Source: Astrothelium macrocarpum (lineage: Eukaryota; Ascomycota; Dothideomycetes; Trypetheliales; Trypetheliaceae). From it: DNA of 64,000 bases. Positions within the stretch are counted from its first letter, which is position 1. Every line of letters starts with the position of its first letter. Location of the stretch: NCBI GenBank assembly GCA_021030915.1, contig JAGEMR010000008.1, positions 487,088 through 551,087 of the forward strand. Direction: 5' to 3'. The notes below the pieces were generated by a model. The model was not told the DNA's origin. It saw only the letters and a program-made list of their open reading frames with translations, and did no database searches. Shown in pieces: positions 24,159 to 34,565 of the stretch. A program made the position numbers and the translations under genes.

Positions 24159-24677
24159 GGCCCCATGGGGTCAATCGGTTGAGAGGGGGTGGGGATGAGC
24201 ATCCCCCACGGACACCAACAAGACGCCAGATGGACCTGAAACCAGACGAAGCCCGGCCGGGATGGACCGGGATGTCATTGATCAATTACTGCTGCTCTGT
24301 GCAAATGGTGCCGAGGTCACCCGTGGTGTTTATGTCAGCCGGAGATAGTCACGCACACCAACCTCTTTGCCCGTGGTAATTCGATAGGCCTCCCTTTTCC
24401 TATTGTCCGTTAAGCTTTCGCCTTCGACAGCCATTAACCAGCACGCTCATCCATCAAATCGCCCTTATGGATCTTCGACTTTTTGAATCTTCCACACCAC
24501 TACACCGCTCTCGTCCACCCTTAGCACATTTTCGCGCACATCGCTATCCTTATCGCTGAAAGACAGCACAGCATTGCAGCACCACGCGTTAGCGAGCCCA
24601 CTTTGCAAAACATTTTGATTTTTGAGCTTTTTTTTTGTTTTTAATTTTATTCATCTACCACATTACTCTCCTCCAAG
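24159..24677. promoter_or_regulatory. Divergent promoter region between the C2H2/Zn2Cys6 regulator and the IFRD gene
   Basis: These 519 bp lie between divergent start codons. A T-rich tract at about 24627-24650 and a pyrimidine-rich leader precede the IFRD start, common in fungal promoters. No specific site is asserted. Confidence 0.4.
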
Positions 24678-26006
24678 ATGCACGACCTCCGCAGGCAGGC
24701 TCTTGAAAGCGGCAAGACCGTTTCAAGGAAAGCAAGATCCCGTCAGTCGAGCGTACCATCCTCCAAGACAAATTCGCGCACAGCATCCCGAGCCGTCAGC
24801 CGAAATGCATCAGACGATGAAGAAGGAAATCTCAGCGACGGCACTGTTTGGAGCAGCAACTCTATCGACGACTTGCTTGCCTTGGATGATGCCCAACTCC
24901 AGACAGATACTTGGAGAACAATGTTAGATGAGCGCATCGACCAAATTATCGATCGCAAGCACAGCAGTGTCCAAGGTCGTGAAGAAAGTCTCAGCGCATA
25001 CAATCACATACTCACTGTACAATATGCGCAAGAGGTTATTCATAAGAAAATTCGGGAGCTTGTACCAGCATTCCTGAAAAGCATCAAAGCGGAGGCCAGC
25101 GATAAGGAGACTGTGCTTGCTTTGAAAGCACTTGCACTGACTCTAATCACCGAGCCGGACGATTCCATCTATGATGCTGTCTACCAACCTATTAAGCGCA
25201 CCATGACTGACTCTGAGTTTGAACTTGCCAAGGTTGCCTCTGTCCACGCGCTCGGCATCGCCACATTCTACGGTGGAGCTTCTCTTGCGGAAACGGACGA
25301 GGTGATGGCACAATTGCTTGAGATTGTTGAGTCAGATGGTCATTCAGTGGGAGCTGGAGATAGTGGGGCTGTAGTCACTGCCGCACTTGAAGAGTGGGGC
25401 TTTCTTGCCACTCAGTTGGATGACATTGAAGATGTGACTGAGCCTGCTATGGATGCATTTATTGAGCAACTGGATTCTTCTGATCCTGCCGTTCAAATCG
25501 CTGCTGGTGAAAATATTGCCCTACTATACGAGAAGAGCTATACTCCACTGGAGGCTGGCGAGTCTGCATCAAGTTCAGACGATGATTTCGACGATGAGGT
25601 TCCGGATGATGAAAATGGCGAGAAACTTGTCAAGCGCTATGATGTCTACCGTCGCGAGGATCAGCTCAAGGAGACGCTTTCGGGGCTTGCCAATGTCAGC
25701 GGTCGCCACATGTCCAAAAAGGACAAAAAATCCCTTCACACAAATTTTGCAGATATTCTCAATACGGTTGAGTACCCGACCCGGGGTCCACGCTATTCCA
25801 ACGCGGTCTCGAACGAATCGGGGAAGCGCTTTGGTAGCAGGATGACAGTACGCATCCACAAAACTGGAGAGATGAAGATCGATAAGTGGTGGAAGTTGCA
25901 TCGACTTCAGGCTTTGAGGCGCGTCTTGCAGGGCGGCTTCGTGGTTCATTATGAGAAGAATGAGGTGGTATTTGACAGTCTCCCGATTATGATATCGCGG
26001 AGTTGA
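24678..26006 (+). CDS. Interferon-related developmental regulator (IFRD) family protein
   Basis: Intronless frame of 442 residues. Animal IFRD1/2 (PC4/Tis7 and SKMc15) are HEAT-repeat-like proteins; IFRD2 can bind inactive ribosomes, and plant and fungal relatives share the N-terminal helical domain. Here a Ser/Arg-rich leader (residues 1-40) is followed by the domain from about residue 60, including WRTMLDERIDQIIDRKHSS, YNHILTVQYAQEVIH, KALALTLITEPDDSIY, VASVHALGIATFYGG and AAGENIALLYE. A Lys-rich C-terminal region (SGRHMSKKDKKSLH, then MTVRIHKTGEMKIDKW) matches the IFRD C-terminal segment. The start follows a pyrimidine-rich leader. The molecular role in fungi is not known. Confidence 0.88.
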   Translation: MHDLRRQALESGKTVSRKARSRQSSVPSSKTNSRTASRAVSRNASDDEEGNLSDGTVWSSNSIDDLLALDDAQLQTDTWRTMLDERIDQIIDRKHSSVQGREESLSAYNHILTVQYAQEVIHKKIRELVPAFLKSIKAEASDKETVLALKALALTLITEPDDSIYDAVYQPIKRTMTDSEFELAKVASVHALGIATFYGGASLAETDEVMAQLLEIVESDGHSVGAGDSGAVVTAALEEWGFLATQLDDIEDVTEPAMDAFIEQLDSSDPAVQIAAGENIALLYEKSYTPLEAGESASSSDDDFDDEVPDDENGEKLVKRYDVYRREDQLKETLSGLANVSGRHMSKKDKKSLHTNFADILNTVEYPTRGPRYSNAVSNESGKRFGSRMTVRIHKTGEMKIDKWWKLHRLQALRRVLQGGFVVHYEKNEVVFDSLPIMISRS

Positions 26007-26758
26007 TATGCTGACGGACCTTGATATTGTCTTGGAGGTCAGCAGTAGGGGGTGATGACAAGGTACTTGGCTGTTGACTACTACCGGCAGTGGTATAGGA
26101 GTATCCTGGTATCTCTCATGGCATGTTTTTCAACCGACTACAGTTAATCCTACGGTTTCTTTCGTATAGGGTTTGCTGCATTTTCAGTCCTTGGAAAATC
26201 ATCAACAACCGGCATTAGTATGGGGTTTGGTTCTTAGTTAGCATCACTGCAAGTAAAAATTTCTCATGAACGTTATTGCTCACTTCATTTCTCATACACG
26301 TGTTCATTTGTTATCGGGTTGAAAGATTTTTAACTATGCCACTATACATTCTGTATACATTGATGTGATCTTGACGTCGGCGTTCCGGATGTTGATTCGG
26401 AAATAGCCCTCAGGTTCCTGCATATATTTTGATAGAAACAAAGCTTATCCAATGCATAGGTTTCCGAGTGTTTTGTTGAAGCATTCAATTCTGCACACTA
26501 TGATGGTTCCCATCAATCCAGCGTAAGCCTACATCATTGGATCCATGGAAGCCTTGAAATGTTGACATGGTTCCTAGCCCTTGAACTTCCTGTTCCCAGT
26601 TTCATACTCTGTCGTTTCCTATCCCCTTTGAAATTTACTAATTCCAAAATCCGCAAGAATTAGCTATATAAAAAAACCAACTTCTCCCTACCTCTCCTTA
26701 CACCTAGAAGAATCCTATAATTTATATGCTTCAGATCTATCTATTTTTTCCTTCTACA
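26007..26758. other. Intergenic, no gene recognised
   Basis: Downstream of the IFRD stop the sequence turns A+T-richer. No frame with family resemblance is present on either strand. Confidence 0.45.
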
Positions 26759-26847
26759 ATGACGCTCGCCGGTATCACCACATTTTCTTCCTTGCCCTCT
26801 CCATCTCCACGCAACTCAACAACCCCCCCATCTCTATCTCAGCACCC

Positions 26848-27348
26848 ATGCTCTCCCCCAGAAGCCCGTCAACGAGGCTGACATCCCCCCCTCTATCCGA
26901 AGAGCCCTACCAAGTCGACCTCCGCGATTTCTCCATACGTAACCACATCCCCCAGAACAACTGGCCAGACCTCGTCGAAACCGGCGCCGACAGCCGGCAC
27001 GCCACGAAACTCGCCAGCCACACTGTGTGGAAAGAAGACCGCGAGTTGTACGACATGCAGTACTTTGGGTGGAAGCACAGCTGGGAGCCCGCGTGGGAGC
27101 GCGACCGCCTCGAGGTGCTCGACGCGGTGCTGCGGCTGCGGCGGGAGGGGCGGTTTCCGAATCACAAGCTGCAGCAGCTGTATCGGGAATATAAAATGGT
27201 GGAGATCGGTCCGGAGAGGCTGGGGTTAGGGGAGGAGGAGAGAGTGAGGGTTGAGGAGGAGGAGGAGGAGGAGGAGGAGGAGGAGGAGGAGGAGGAGGAG
27301 GAGAGGAGGAAGGAGGTGATGCAGAGCTTGAGAAATGGAGAGACGTAA
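26848..27348 (+). CDS. Hypothetical small acidic protein with poly-glutamate run
   Basis: An unrecognised frame of 166 codons. The N-terminus is Ser/Pro-rich, the middle is Trp-rich and charged (YFGWKHSWEPAWERDRLEVL), and the tail is a run of 17 glutamates encoded by an almost pure GAG array. Two starts are possible. The ATG at 26848 gives the plain frame. Alternatively an ATG at 26759 opens a 13-nt exon ending at 26771 that can be spliced by a GT...AG intron (26772-26842) into the same frame, adding six residues. Codon use and the Trp-rich core suggest a real protein, but there is no family match. It converges with the proline-rich gene. Confidence 0.55.
   Translation: MLSPRSPSTRLTSPPLSEEPYQVDLRDFSIRNHIPQNNWPDLVETGADSRHATKLASHTVWKEDRELYDMQYFGWKHSWEPAWERDRLEVLDAVLRLRREGRFPNHKLQQLYREYKMVEIGPERLGLGEEERVRVEEEEEEEEEEEEEEEEERRKEVMQSLRNGET
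27253..27303 (+). repeat. GAG trinucleotide microsatellite, about 17 units
   Basis: Uninterrupted GAG repeat inside the small acidic hypothetical gene, coding for glutamate. Such tracts vary in length by replication slippage without breaking the frame. Confidence 0.95.
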
Positions 27349-28021
27349 TGGTGGTTCACCAAGAAAGCGAGTGTTGGAGTGGTGGTGTGGGATAACTTGG
27401 ATTCTTTGAACTGAGCGTTAACGTTGATCGATGTTAGCTTTGCGTGTCATCTGATGGGATTTGTTGAAAAATGGCCACAATCAAGCAGACGGGGAATGTC
27501 TCCATCCAACGCTACTTCTGTAGAACTTGTAGTCTGTAAGAATTGCCTGTCAAGATGTGGCTGTTAAATTCATTTCCACAACGCCTTGGGCCATACCTTT
27601 GATGGTGCATGTAACTTCGAAAAGAGGCAATAGGTTTTCCGCAACCAATAGTCTTGTTTGTGTTCCGTGCGTAATCTCTCGTGACTGAAGGCTAAAGACG
27701 AGATGAGGCGATCATGATTGAGAATGTGTTTGTAAGTGAGGCAGCATAGAGGCACCCCAGAGTCGCACGCTATATACAGTGCTGGTTCGAACGAGCGTCT
27801 ATTTAAGGAAAATGCACACATACGACACACAAAAACAACTCCTTCGCTGATGCAGCTGCAAAGATGTTGAAAACAATCCAGCCAATGAAAGTCACGGGGC
27901 TCACCGTGGTAGCCTTTACCTCCGAAATCGAGCATTCCTCAATACCGCAAAGAAAAACAAAGAGGTCATCTCTTCTCATTCTCATCTCATCTCGTTTATT
28001 ACACTCTATCCATGGCAGTCC
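27349..28021. other. Intergenic between convergent genes, no gene recognised
   Basis: Minus-strand frames at 27570-27985 have no family resemblance and no splice-linked continuation. I see nothing else. Confidence 0.45.
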
Positions 28022-29814
28022 TCATGTATACCCCAGGTCTACTAGTAATCTCTTTGCCTCGCTTGTACTCAAACCAGAGCTTCCCAAAGACCGAACCAGA
28101 GGTCCCCGCTTGAGTCGCTGCAGACCTATGGCAACCTTCCAACTCTCTTCTTCTTCGAGGATGAAGACGTATTTTTTCCCGTCGGGATCTCGGACGCTGG
28201 CGCGCAGTATGTGGAGCTGGGGATCGGGGATCGATACCGTCTGCAGATGAAAGCGTTAGCAAAACAGAAACCAAGCATTAATTCTGTCAAGCCAGACAGA
28301 AGAGAAAGAGCATTGCATGTTCGTTGGACATGAGTGTATTGATAGACACTCACCTCGACCAATTTCATTCCCCAGGCTTTGACATCCCACTCTCGCTGAC
28401 CAACACTCCGAACATCATCGTCGATGAAGAGTCCCTCCGTGGTGATCTTCAAGATCAAGCCATCAGTCACACTCCCCACGCCACTGACAAGTTGCGCAAC
28501 CGGTTTTGGAAAAAGGTCATTAAAGAGATATACCGCCTTAATGACGATCTTGTCCGGATCTTTGGTGGAATACGGTCCCCTGTGGCTTGGTGGTGGCGTA
28601 GTACGGGCTGTGGTCTGAGATGGCGCATAGGAAGACTCGGAATATACGGAACTTTGTGACGCGGTCTTGGCTTGTCGTTTAAAAGGATTGTCATATGGTC
28701 GGAATGAATTTGCATCCTCATCCGTTCCCACGTAGCTCTTTGCAGTTGGTCGCTCATACCTTTTCTTGGGACTTGTTTGTGATGAAGTGGTAGTGGATGC
28801 AGTCCCAGCAGCACGCTTTATCCTTTCTCGAATTTCCTTTTCCCTTGCTTCCCGCTCTTTGGCCTCCTTTTCTCTGGCCTCTTTGGCCTTTTTTTCTTTT
28901 GCCTCCTTTTCTCGAGCTTCTTTTTCTTTGGCTTCCTTTTCCCTGGCCTCCCTCTCTCTAGCATCTGCTTCCCTAGCCTCCCTCTCCCGCGCTATTCTTT
29001 CTCTAGCTACCTTTTCACGAGCTTCACGCTCTCGTGCTTCCTTTTCACGTGCGCGCGCCTTTTCCCATTTTTCTTTTTCAGCAGCTTCGCGAGCCTTCTT
29101 TTCGGCCTCTTCCTTTTTCTTTCGTGCTTCTTCGGCTGCTTTGCGTGCCTCCTCGGCTGCCCTCCGCTCTTCTTCTCTTCGTCGTGTTTCTTGTCTCGCT
29201 TTTTCCCATGCCGCCCCACCAGTAGATTGTTGCCGTTGTTGCCAACTCGATCCTCCAGGTTTATGACCAGTATTAAAGCCATTCGCTCCAGCATAACCAT
29301 TAGAATATGGAGGCGGTCCTGTGCCTCCAGGAGGTGGACCAGTCGAATGTTCAGGACCAGTATCAGGACCAGATCCGGAGCCTGGTCCTCCAGGAGCAGG
29401 CCCAGGCCCAGGTCCTGGTCCGTAGCCTGGCCCTGGTGCTGGTCTATGGGTCCCCCCTCCTGGTGCTCGTCGATCTCCACCATTACTCTCTCCTTGTGTC
29501 TTGCCAAAGGCCCATGCTGCTACTCCGACAGCGAGAACTAGAACGTACATGCTTCCTCCACTAGTTTGGCTCAAAGTTATGATCCAGGTCTTGAGGGCAG
29601 GAGCAACTGCAGTTCCTATACTTATTGCTAGTAAAGTACATGCGCATCCTGCCAGAAATGAATTTCGGTGAGGCTGGAGTGAAGGCAGGTAGAGAAAGCC
29701 GCCACCGGATGAGTGAGGAGGGATAATGAAGATGTCATAATTGCCAGGAGGGAGACCGGAAGTAGTGCGTGGATTTTCTCCGTGGGGTGGAGGTGGCGGA
29801 GGCGGACCGCTCAT
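28022..29814 (-). CDS. Proline-rich, coiled-coil, membrane-associated fungal protein of unknown function
   Basis: Two exons on the minus strand (29814-28354, 28240-28022; 113-bp intron) give 559 residues. The order is: a proline-rich start (SGPPPPPPPHGEN), a conserved short segment (YDIFIIPPHSSGGGFLYLP), two hydrophobic stretches (about residues 50-75 and 88-105) that could form a hairpin or two membrane spans, a Gly/Pro-rich linker, and about 130 residues of EAREREAKEKE-type charged helix, a long single alpha helix or coiled coil. A globular C-terminal domain starts near ADKIVIKAVYLFND in pattern and ends with SIPDPQLHILRASVRDPDGK and KYVFILEEEESWKVA. The spliced end was chosen because it gives a folded-looking strand pattern, whereas read-through does not. 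I do not recognise the family by name. Confidence 0.8.
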
Positions 29815-32449
29815 TGTGTCGAATAATGTACAAGGCTATTAACTATTTGGCTCAACCTGAGCTGATGCTGATTTGTAATGAGGCAAGTGCGAGGTTGGAG
29901 AATTTACTGTGGACGTCGGAAAAGCCCACGGTAGAAGTGGACTCGGTTCTGGTAATGATCGAGTCGTCGCGCTATCTTTGTGCGTTGATTCATTCTGTGA
30001 GGAGTGTGGTAGTACGAATTGCAGGTGAGTGGAGGTTGTAGGGATTGTTTTGATTATCGGCGCTTCAGTGGTGCCGGGGGTCAAGCAAAATCATAAGCGA
30101 TGGAAGAGTGTGGGTCCACAAACGACGCCGAACGTGCTGTGAATGTATAGAGGATGCAAGTCAGGGCACGGAGTGGACATGGACGAATTGGTATAAGGGA
30201 TGCCGGGTTTGTTGATATCCAAGGCCTCGGAGTGACGAAAAAGTTGCAAACTGTGGTGCACTAAGCCGGACGGGCCGCTGCAGCCTGTCGCCGCCCACAC
30301 GCGACCGAAGATCCGTTTTTCTTTCCCAAATCCCCCAGGCTGGAACACAATGGGAGCTGAGAGATTATACAAATGCAGAGCCTCCTTTCATATATGCGTT
30401 GTGTCTTGTAGAATGTGCCGGAGGCAACCTTATTCCTCTCTCCTACGCGACCTCTCCACCCTCTCCACCCCGCAACACAACGTCTCTGCCCCCAGAACGG
30501 AATAGCGAATGACAACCCCCACGCGCTCCTGCACTGCTCCATTGGTCCAGGCCCATGCAATTGCAGTCTCCCACTACACCGGTTCCCAATTTTCAATGTC
30601 GTGGTTCGACCTCATTGCCCTTCACATATGCACTTGGCGCTGCGCTGCAGCAATCACACCGCATGTCTACCACCACCAAACGAGAATTCACATGACGATC
30701 ATCACGAGACGCGTCAGGGGCGCGAACTGGTAAATACTATGGTTGGTGGGGTGACCAGCATATTGGCCCCTAACACCCCCAAATCGTCAGATAAGGGACC
30801 TTTTAGTGGATATTATGTGTCTTTTACCAACAACCGTCGTACCTGATTCAGTCCCGACAATTCGGCTCCTACAGTCATCTATCTAAACACCAACACTAAA
30901 AACATTCTATCATGACAGCGAACACGCCTATTCAGTTTCTCTTCCCTACCTTGTTTCTCTTCCGTCATTTTACAACCAAATTGCCCATCCCACTGCTCGG
31001 AAGCTACACCGGAACATTGACGTCACAAAAAAGCCACTAGTGAGAAAAGCAAAAAAAGATACCGCCTGCCACTCAGTGACCACAAATGAACATCTTGGAC
31101 ATCTTGCTCAAACTAGTGCGCACCAACATATTTCCTGTAGGGAAGGACTTGCCGAATACAGCTCTGATCTCTACATGACCAGCGACTAGCGACTAGCTCA
31201 GCGAAAAGTAGCATTGCAACAAGACCAAAGAACCAGGGGCGGCAGCATAGATGCACATGGTAAGGCAGACTGGCGGTGGTGTGTTAAGCACAGCAATCAA
31301 TCATCGATGAGGGGGAATCCGGACCGACTCCGGTGCTACTGCCTAATTTTTAGAAGTCGCCCATGTTTGAGAGTACGGAACATGTTGGCCAGAGAGGTGC
31401 GGGACTCTCCAGCCACTTTGCTATCTCTGCTCGTTTAGCATGGACATGAGGTGGTGCGCTGCATCTCCGTCCCAAATCAAGAGCATCCAGCCCGACCTGA
31501 CGTCTCGACAGCTCGTCTCAACGCTGACACTTTAGTAAATCATCTACTTGGCTGAAGCATCCAATAGCTCAATTCGTCCTCAGCTAATTAGCGGCAGTTT
31601 GGACTGTGCCCAAAAGAGCCAGCTGCGACAACATGGCTGTGCGCAATGTGGTGCCCACGTGTATCAGCTGCACGCCTACTCGCCTGACCAAGCATAATCC
31701 TACGCGAACGTATCAAAGCTCTGCACACCCACTCTTCGCTTAATGAGAAATCGAGTGTACCACTGTACATCTGGACCTAAACAAAAAGTCTCTTTTTATT
31801 GAAGCTTGACTCGATTCGTGCTGCTAAGCTCTCTAGAGAATCCTTCCTCTAGCTCCATTTTCACCAACATGACTCTTTTTCCTCATGCCATCTTCATAGC
31901 CAACTTTTCCTTCTACCAGTTAATGCCGCCAACAAGCTGCAACGTGAGTCTCAGAATTGCCACCCAGACCACGTAATCCAGAGGCGGAGGAGTGACAACA
32001 ACACTGCCTCCCAAGTAAAACTCCACACATGCTGTTTCTTCCTCCAAATAGCACAGACACCACAAATGAAAAAGACTAAGAATAAACTAAGATCGAAGTA
32101 ATCGTGGTGTCTCAGAGAGAAATTTCGTTGCTGCATCAGATCCACCCGCACCAATTCATAGAATCATGAGCAACCAGACGCATCATGCTAAACAGAAAAT
32201 TGGATGACGTCCAGTTTGACGATCGAAAGCCCCGTGCTTTTCCCCCTTTCCAACCCCAGTTTTCTTGTAGAAGATCAAGGAATCGAGATGGCAATAGATA
32301 ATAGCAATAATAGATAGTAGCCCGAAAATTTCCGAAGAGAAAACAAAGATGACGGAGGGGAAGAAAAACCAAAAAAACAAACTAGACCCAAAACCAGAAA
32401 GTCCTTCCCCCTTTCCTCCCCGAAAAATACGCAAGACATCTACAACCGC
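29815..32449. other. 2.6-kb gene-free stretch
   Basis: Only short unrelated frames appear here. The sequence has normal base composition and lies between the 5-prime end of the proline-rich gene and the 3-prime end of the Rua1-like gene. No tRNA-like, repeat-like or transposase-like sequence was found by eye. Confidence 0.4.
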
Positions 32450-34565
32450 TCAAATCATTCCCGCAAAGCCATCCAGCGGATTTCCCGCTCGTAACTGCGG
32501 GTCATTTCCATACGACACGGGTTCCGCAGTCAGCCGGGCGGACTCGGTCGTGGTCGCGGACGCGTTGGAAACGGCACGAGCGCGCATGCTGGCAGGCGTT
32601 TCTCGGCGACGTTTGGGCCCATCTTTCACTTTGGGGTGGGTATGGCACTGAGAAAGAAATAGAAGTTAGTCGGTGTGGACGGTTAGGAGTTGCTCGGAAT
32701 TGAGCGGCAAGAGGTGCAAGCACTTGCCTTGTATGCGTGACGGAACCAGGTCGTTCCTTTTTTCTTGCTACTGACGAGGCTGATCCAGTCACCGCAGCTG
32801 CCGCAGTGTCCCTTTTCGATAGATTAGCCTTCACAGAGCAACTTTTCATTCCGCGCTGAATTTGGGAAGCTGGCTTACCTCCCAGACATCTGCGTTGCCT
32901 TCTGTTCGCCGTGTGTCTTGCGGTCCTTGGAATGCAGCGCCTGTTGCAGCGCTCACGCCGTGCGTGAAACTCTTGTCATACCAGAACGCGCTGTTCTTTA
33001 GAACCAGCCACCTTCCTGGTTTGCATAGTCCACACCAGCCTTCGCGCTTGTTGCCATGGCCGCGCACCCATTTGGGCGTGTACAGGTCTCCCGTGAATCG
33101 CAAATCCTGCTCATGCGGAACGAGATCTGGGTCCGAGGGATGCATGTCCTCTTCCGGAGGATCCTCTGGAGTCTCGTTCAAGGAACTGTATAGATCTGGC
33201 GGAGCTGAAGATTCCGAACTCGTTGCAAATGGATGTCCGTGTCCTTCTGAATTGCTATGTAGCATGCGAAACAACCCTTGAGAAGGAAGTGGTCTCGGTA
33301 TCACTTGGTACGGTTGAAGCTCAGCTGGTCCATAAAACATACCATTGGTAGTATGTGGAAGGCCAGAAGGCGGATAATAAACATTCTGAGTCTGAGGCTG
33401 ATGGCCATGTGCCGCATTAAGATTATACGAAGATACTGAATGGTGAGGAACACCTCGAATTTGATTTCCTGGAAATCTATCATGCAGATGATTTACTGCG
33501 AGAGAATGTGAGAGATTCGAGCTGGGAACACTAGTCCCGATAGTCCACCTCTTCGATCGATCGCTTCCCATACCATACGGTGAAGCGCGCACACTATGTT
33601 GCGCAGCAGGAGATGCTCGGGACCGACTTCCCCGTCTCGACTGGTCCAGTTGAGTCTGGGAATGTCGAGGTGAAGTGATTGGGGACATCCAAGTTGAAGC
33701 CGGATCAAAGGATGATTCCCAATCCGAAAAATGAGATACTGCCTCTGAAGGTGGAAGATCTTCAATACTAGAAAAATCGCCCGCAGTGGACATTGAAAAG
33801 GAAGATCCTGACATGCGCTTCATAGGATCTACGCTCGACGATATTGATATCGATGGATTGTCAGTGGAGCCAAATTGTCGCATATGAACAACCGGGCTGT
33901 CATTCTCAAGGCTAGCAAAATCTTGTTGCAGCTCCGGAGCGTCTATATCAAAATTAGAAGGGTCCGCTGAATCATATGGTTTCTGGCCCCATGAATCTAC
34001 CGTGCACGGTCAATCGACGCTCAATACATTCCTTTTGAAGTACGTTTCTTTTTGGGGGTTCGATTGTAACATACCTATGGACGGTTGTGTCGATTGTATT
34101 GGTTCATTGACATCCCTCATAGCAAGCTGCTGAGAAAATTGAGATTGCATGCTCATCGGTCGTGGAACAATGGTCTGAGTTTCTGCAGTACTACTAATTT
34201 CGTTCCAAGCATCATTATACACATAAGCATGTCGCCGTTTTTGCGGTGTGGTGTTATCGGTTGCGGGAGTCAATCCGGTAGGCCAGGAATCCCGCGCACG
34301 CATAGGTTGTTGAATCGAAAATCGTTGCGCGGAATTGTCTGATATTGACTGATAGTCTCCGTAAGATGGCATCACTATTGGATCCTCTTCATGCATGCGT
34401 CGTTGTTCGAATGGCTGCGAGTAATTTGAACCAGATTGATAACCCCTATAAACCGATCAGTCAACCTGAATCTGGACAATGCTAAATCTGTACTGGGGCG
34501 CGTGCGCAAACATACTGTTGCAGCGCATTGAATTCCATCGGAAATGGTGCGCAGGTGACCGACAT
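32450..34565 (-). CDS. Rua1-like zinc-finger transcription factor
   Basis: Five exons on the minus strand (34565-34516, 34445-34075, 33996-32879, 32811-32728, 32647-32450) give 606 residues. The C-terminal domain matches the family of Rua1, the Ustilago regulator of ustilagic acid synthesis: LYTPKWVRGHGNKREGWC, then CKPGRWLVLKNSAFWYDKSF, HGVSAATGAAFQ, WEGHCGSCGDWISLVSSKKK and TTWFRHAYKCHTHPKVKDG, with the cysteines and histidines that bind zinc. The preceding 400 residues are Ser/Gln/Pro-rich and probably unstructured. The last intron has a GC donor (AAG, then GCAAGT) and a CAG acceptor, a known minor class. Start is the first in-frame ATG after an in-frame stop; an upstream non-coding exon is likely because a splice acceptor-like CAG lies just before. 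The target genes are unknown. Confidence 0.85.

Noticed and set aside
28766..29541. Ser/Ala/Phe-rich plus-strand frames
   Set aside because: They are the complement of the long Lys/Glu/Arg/Ala helix in the proline-rich protein; strong codon bias keeps the other strand open.
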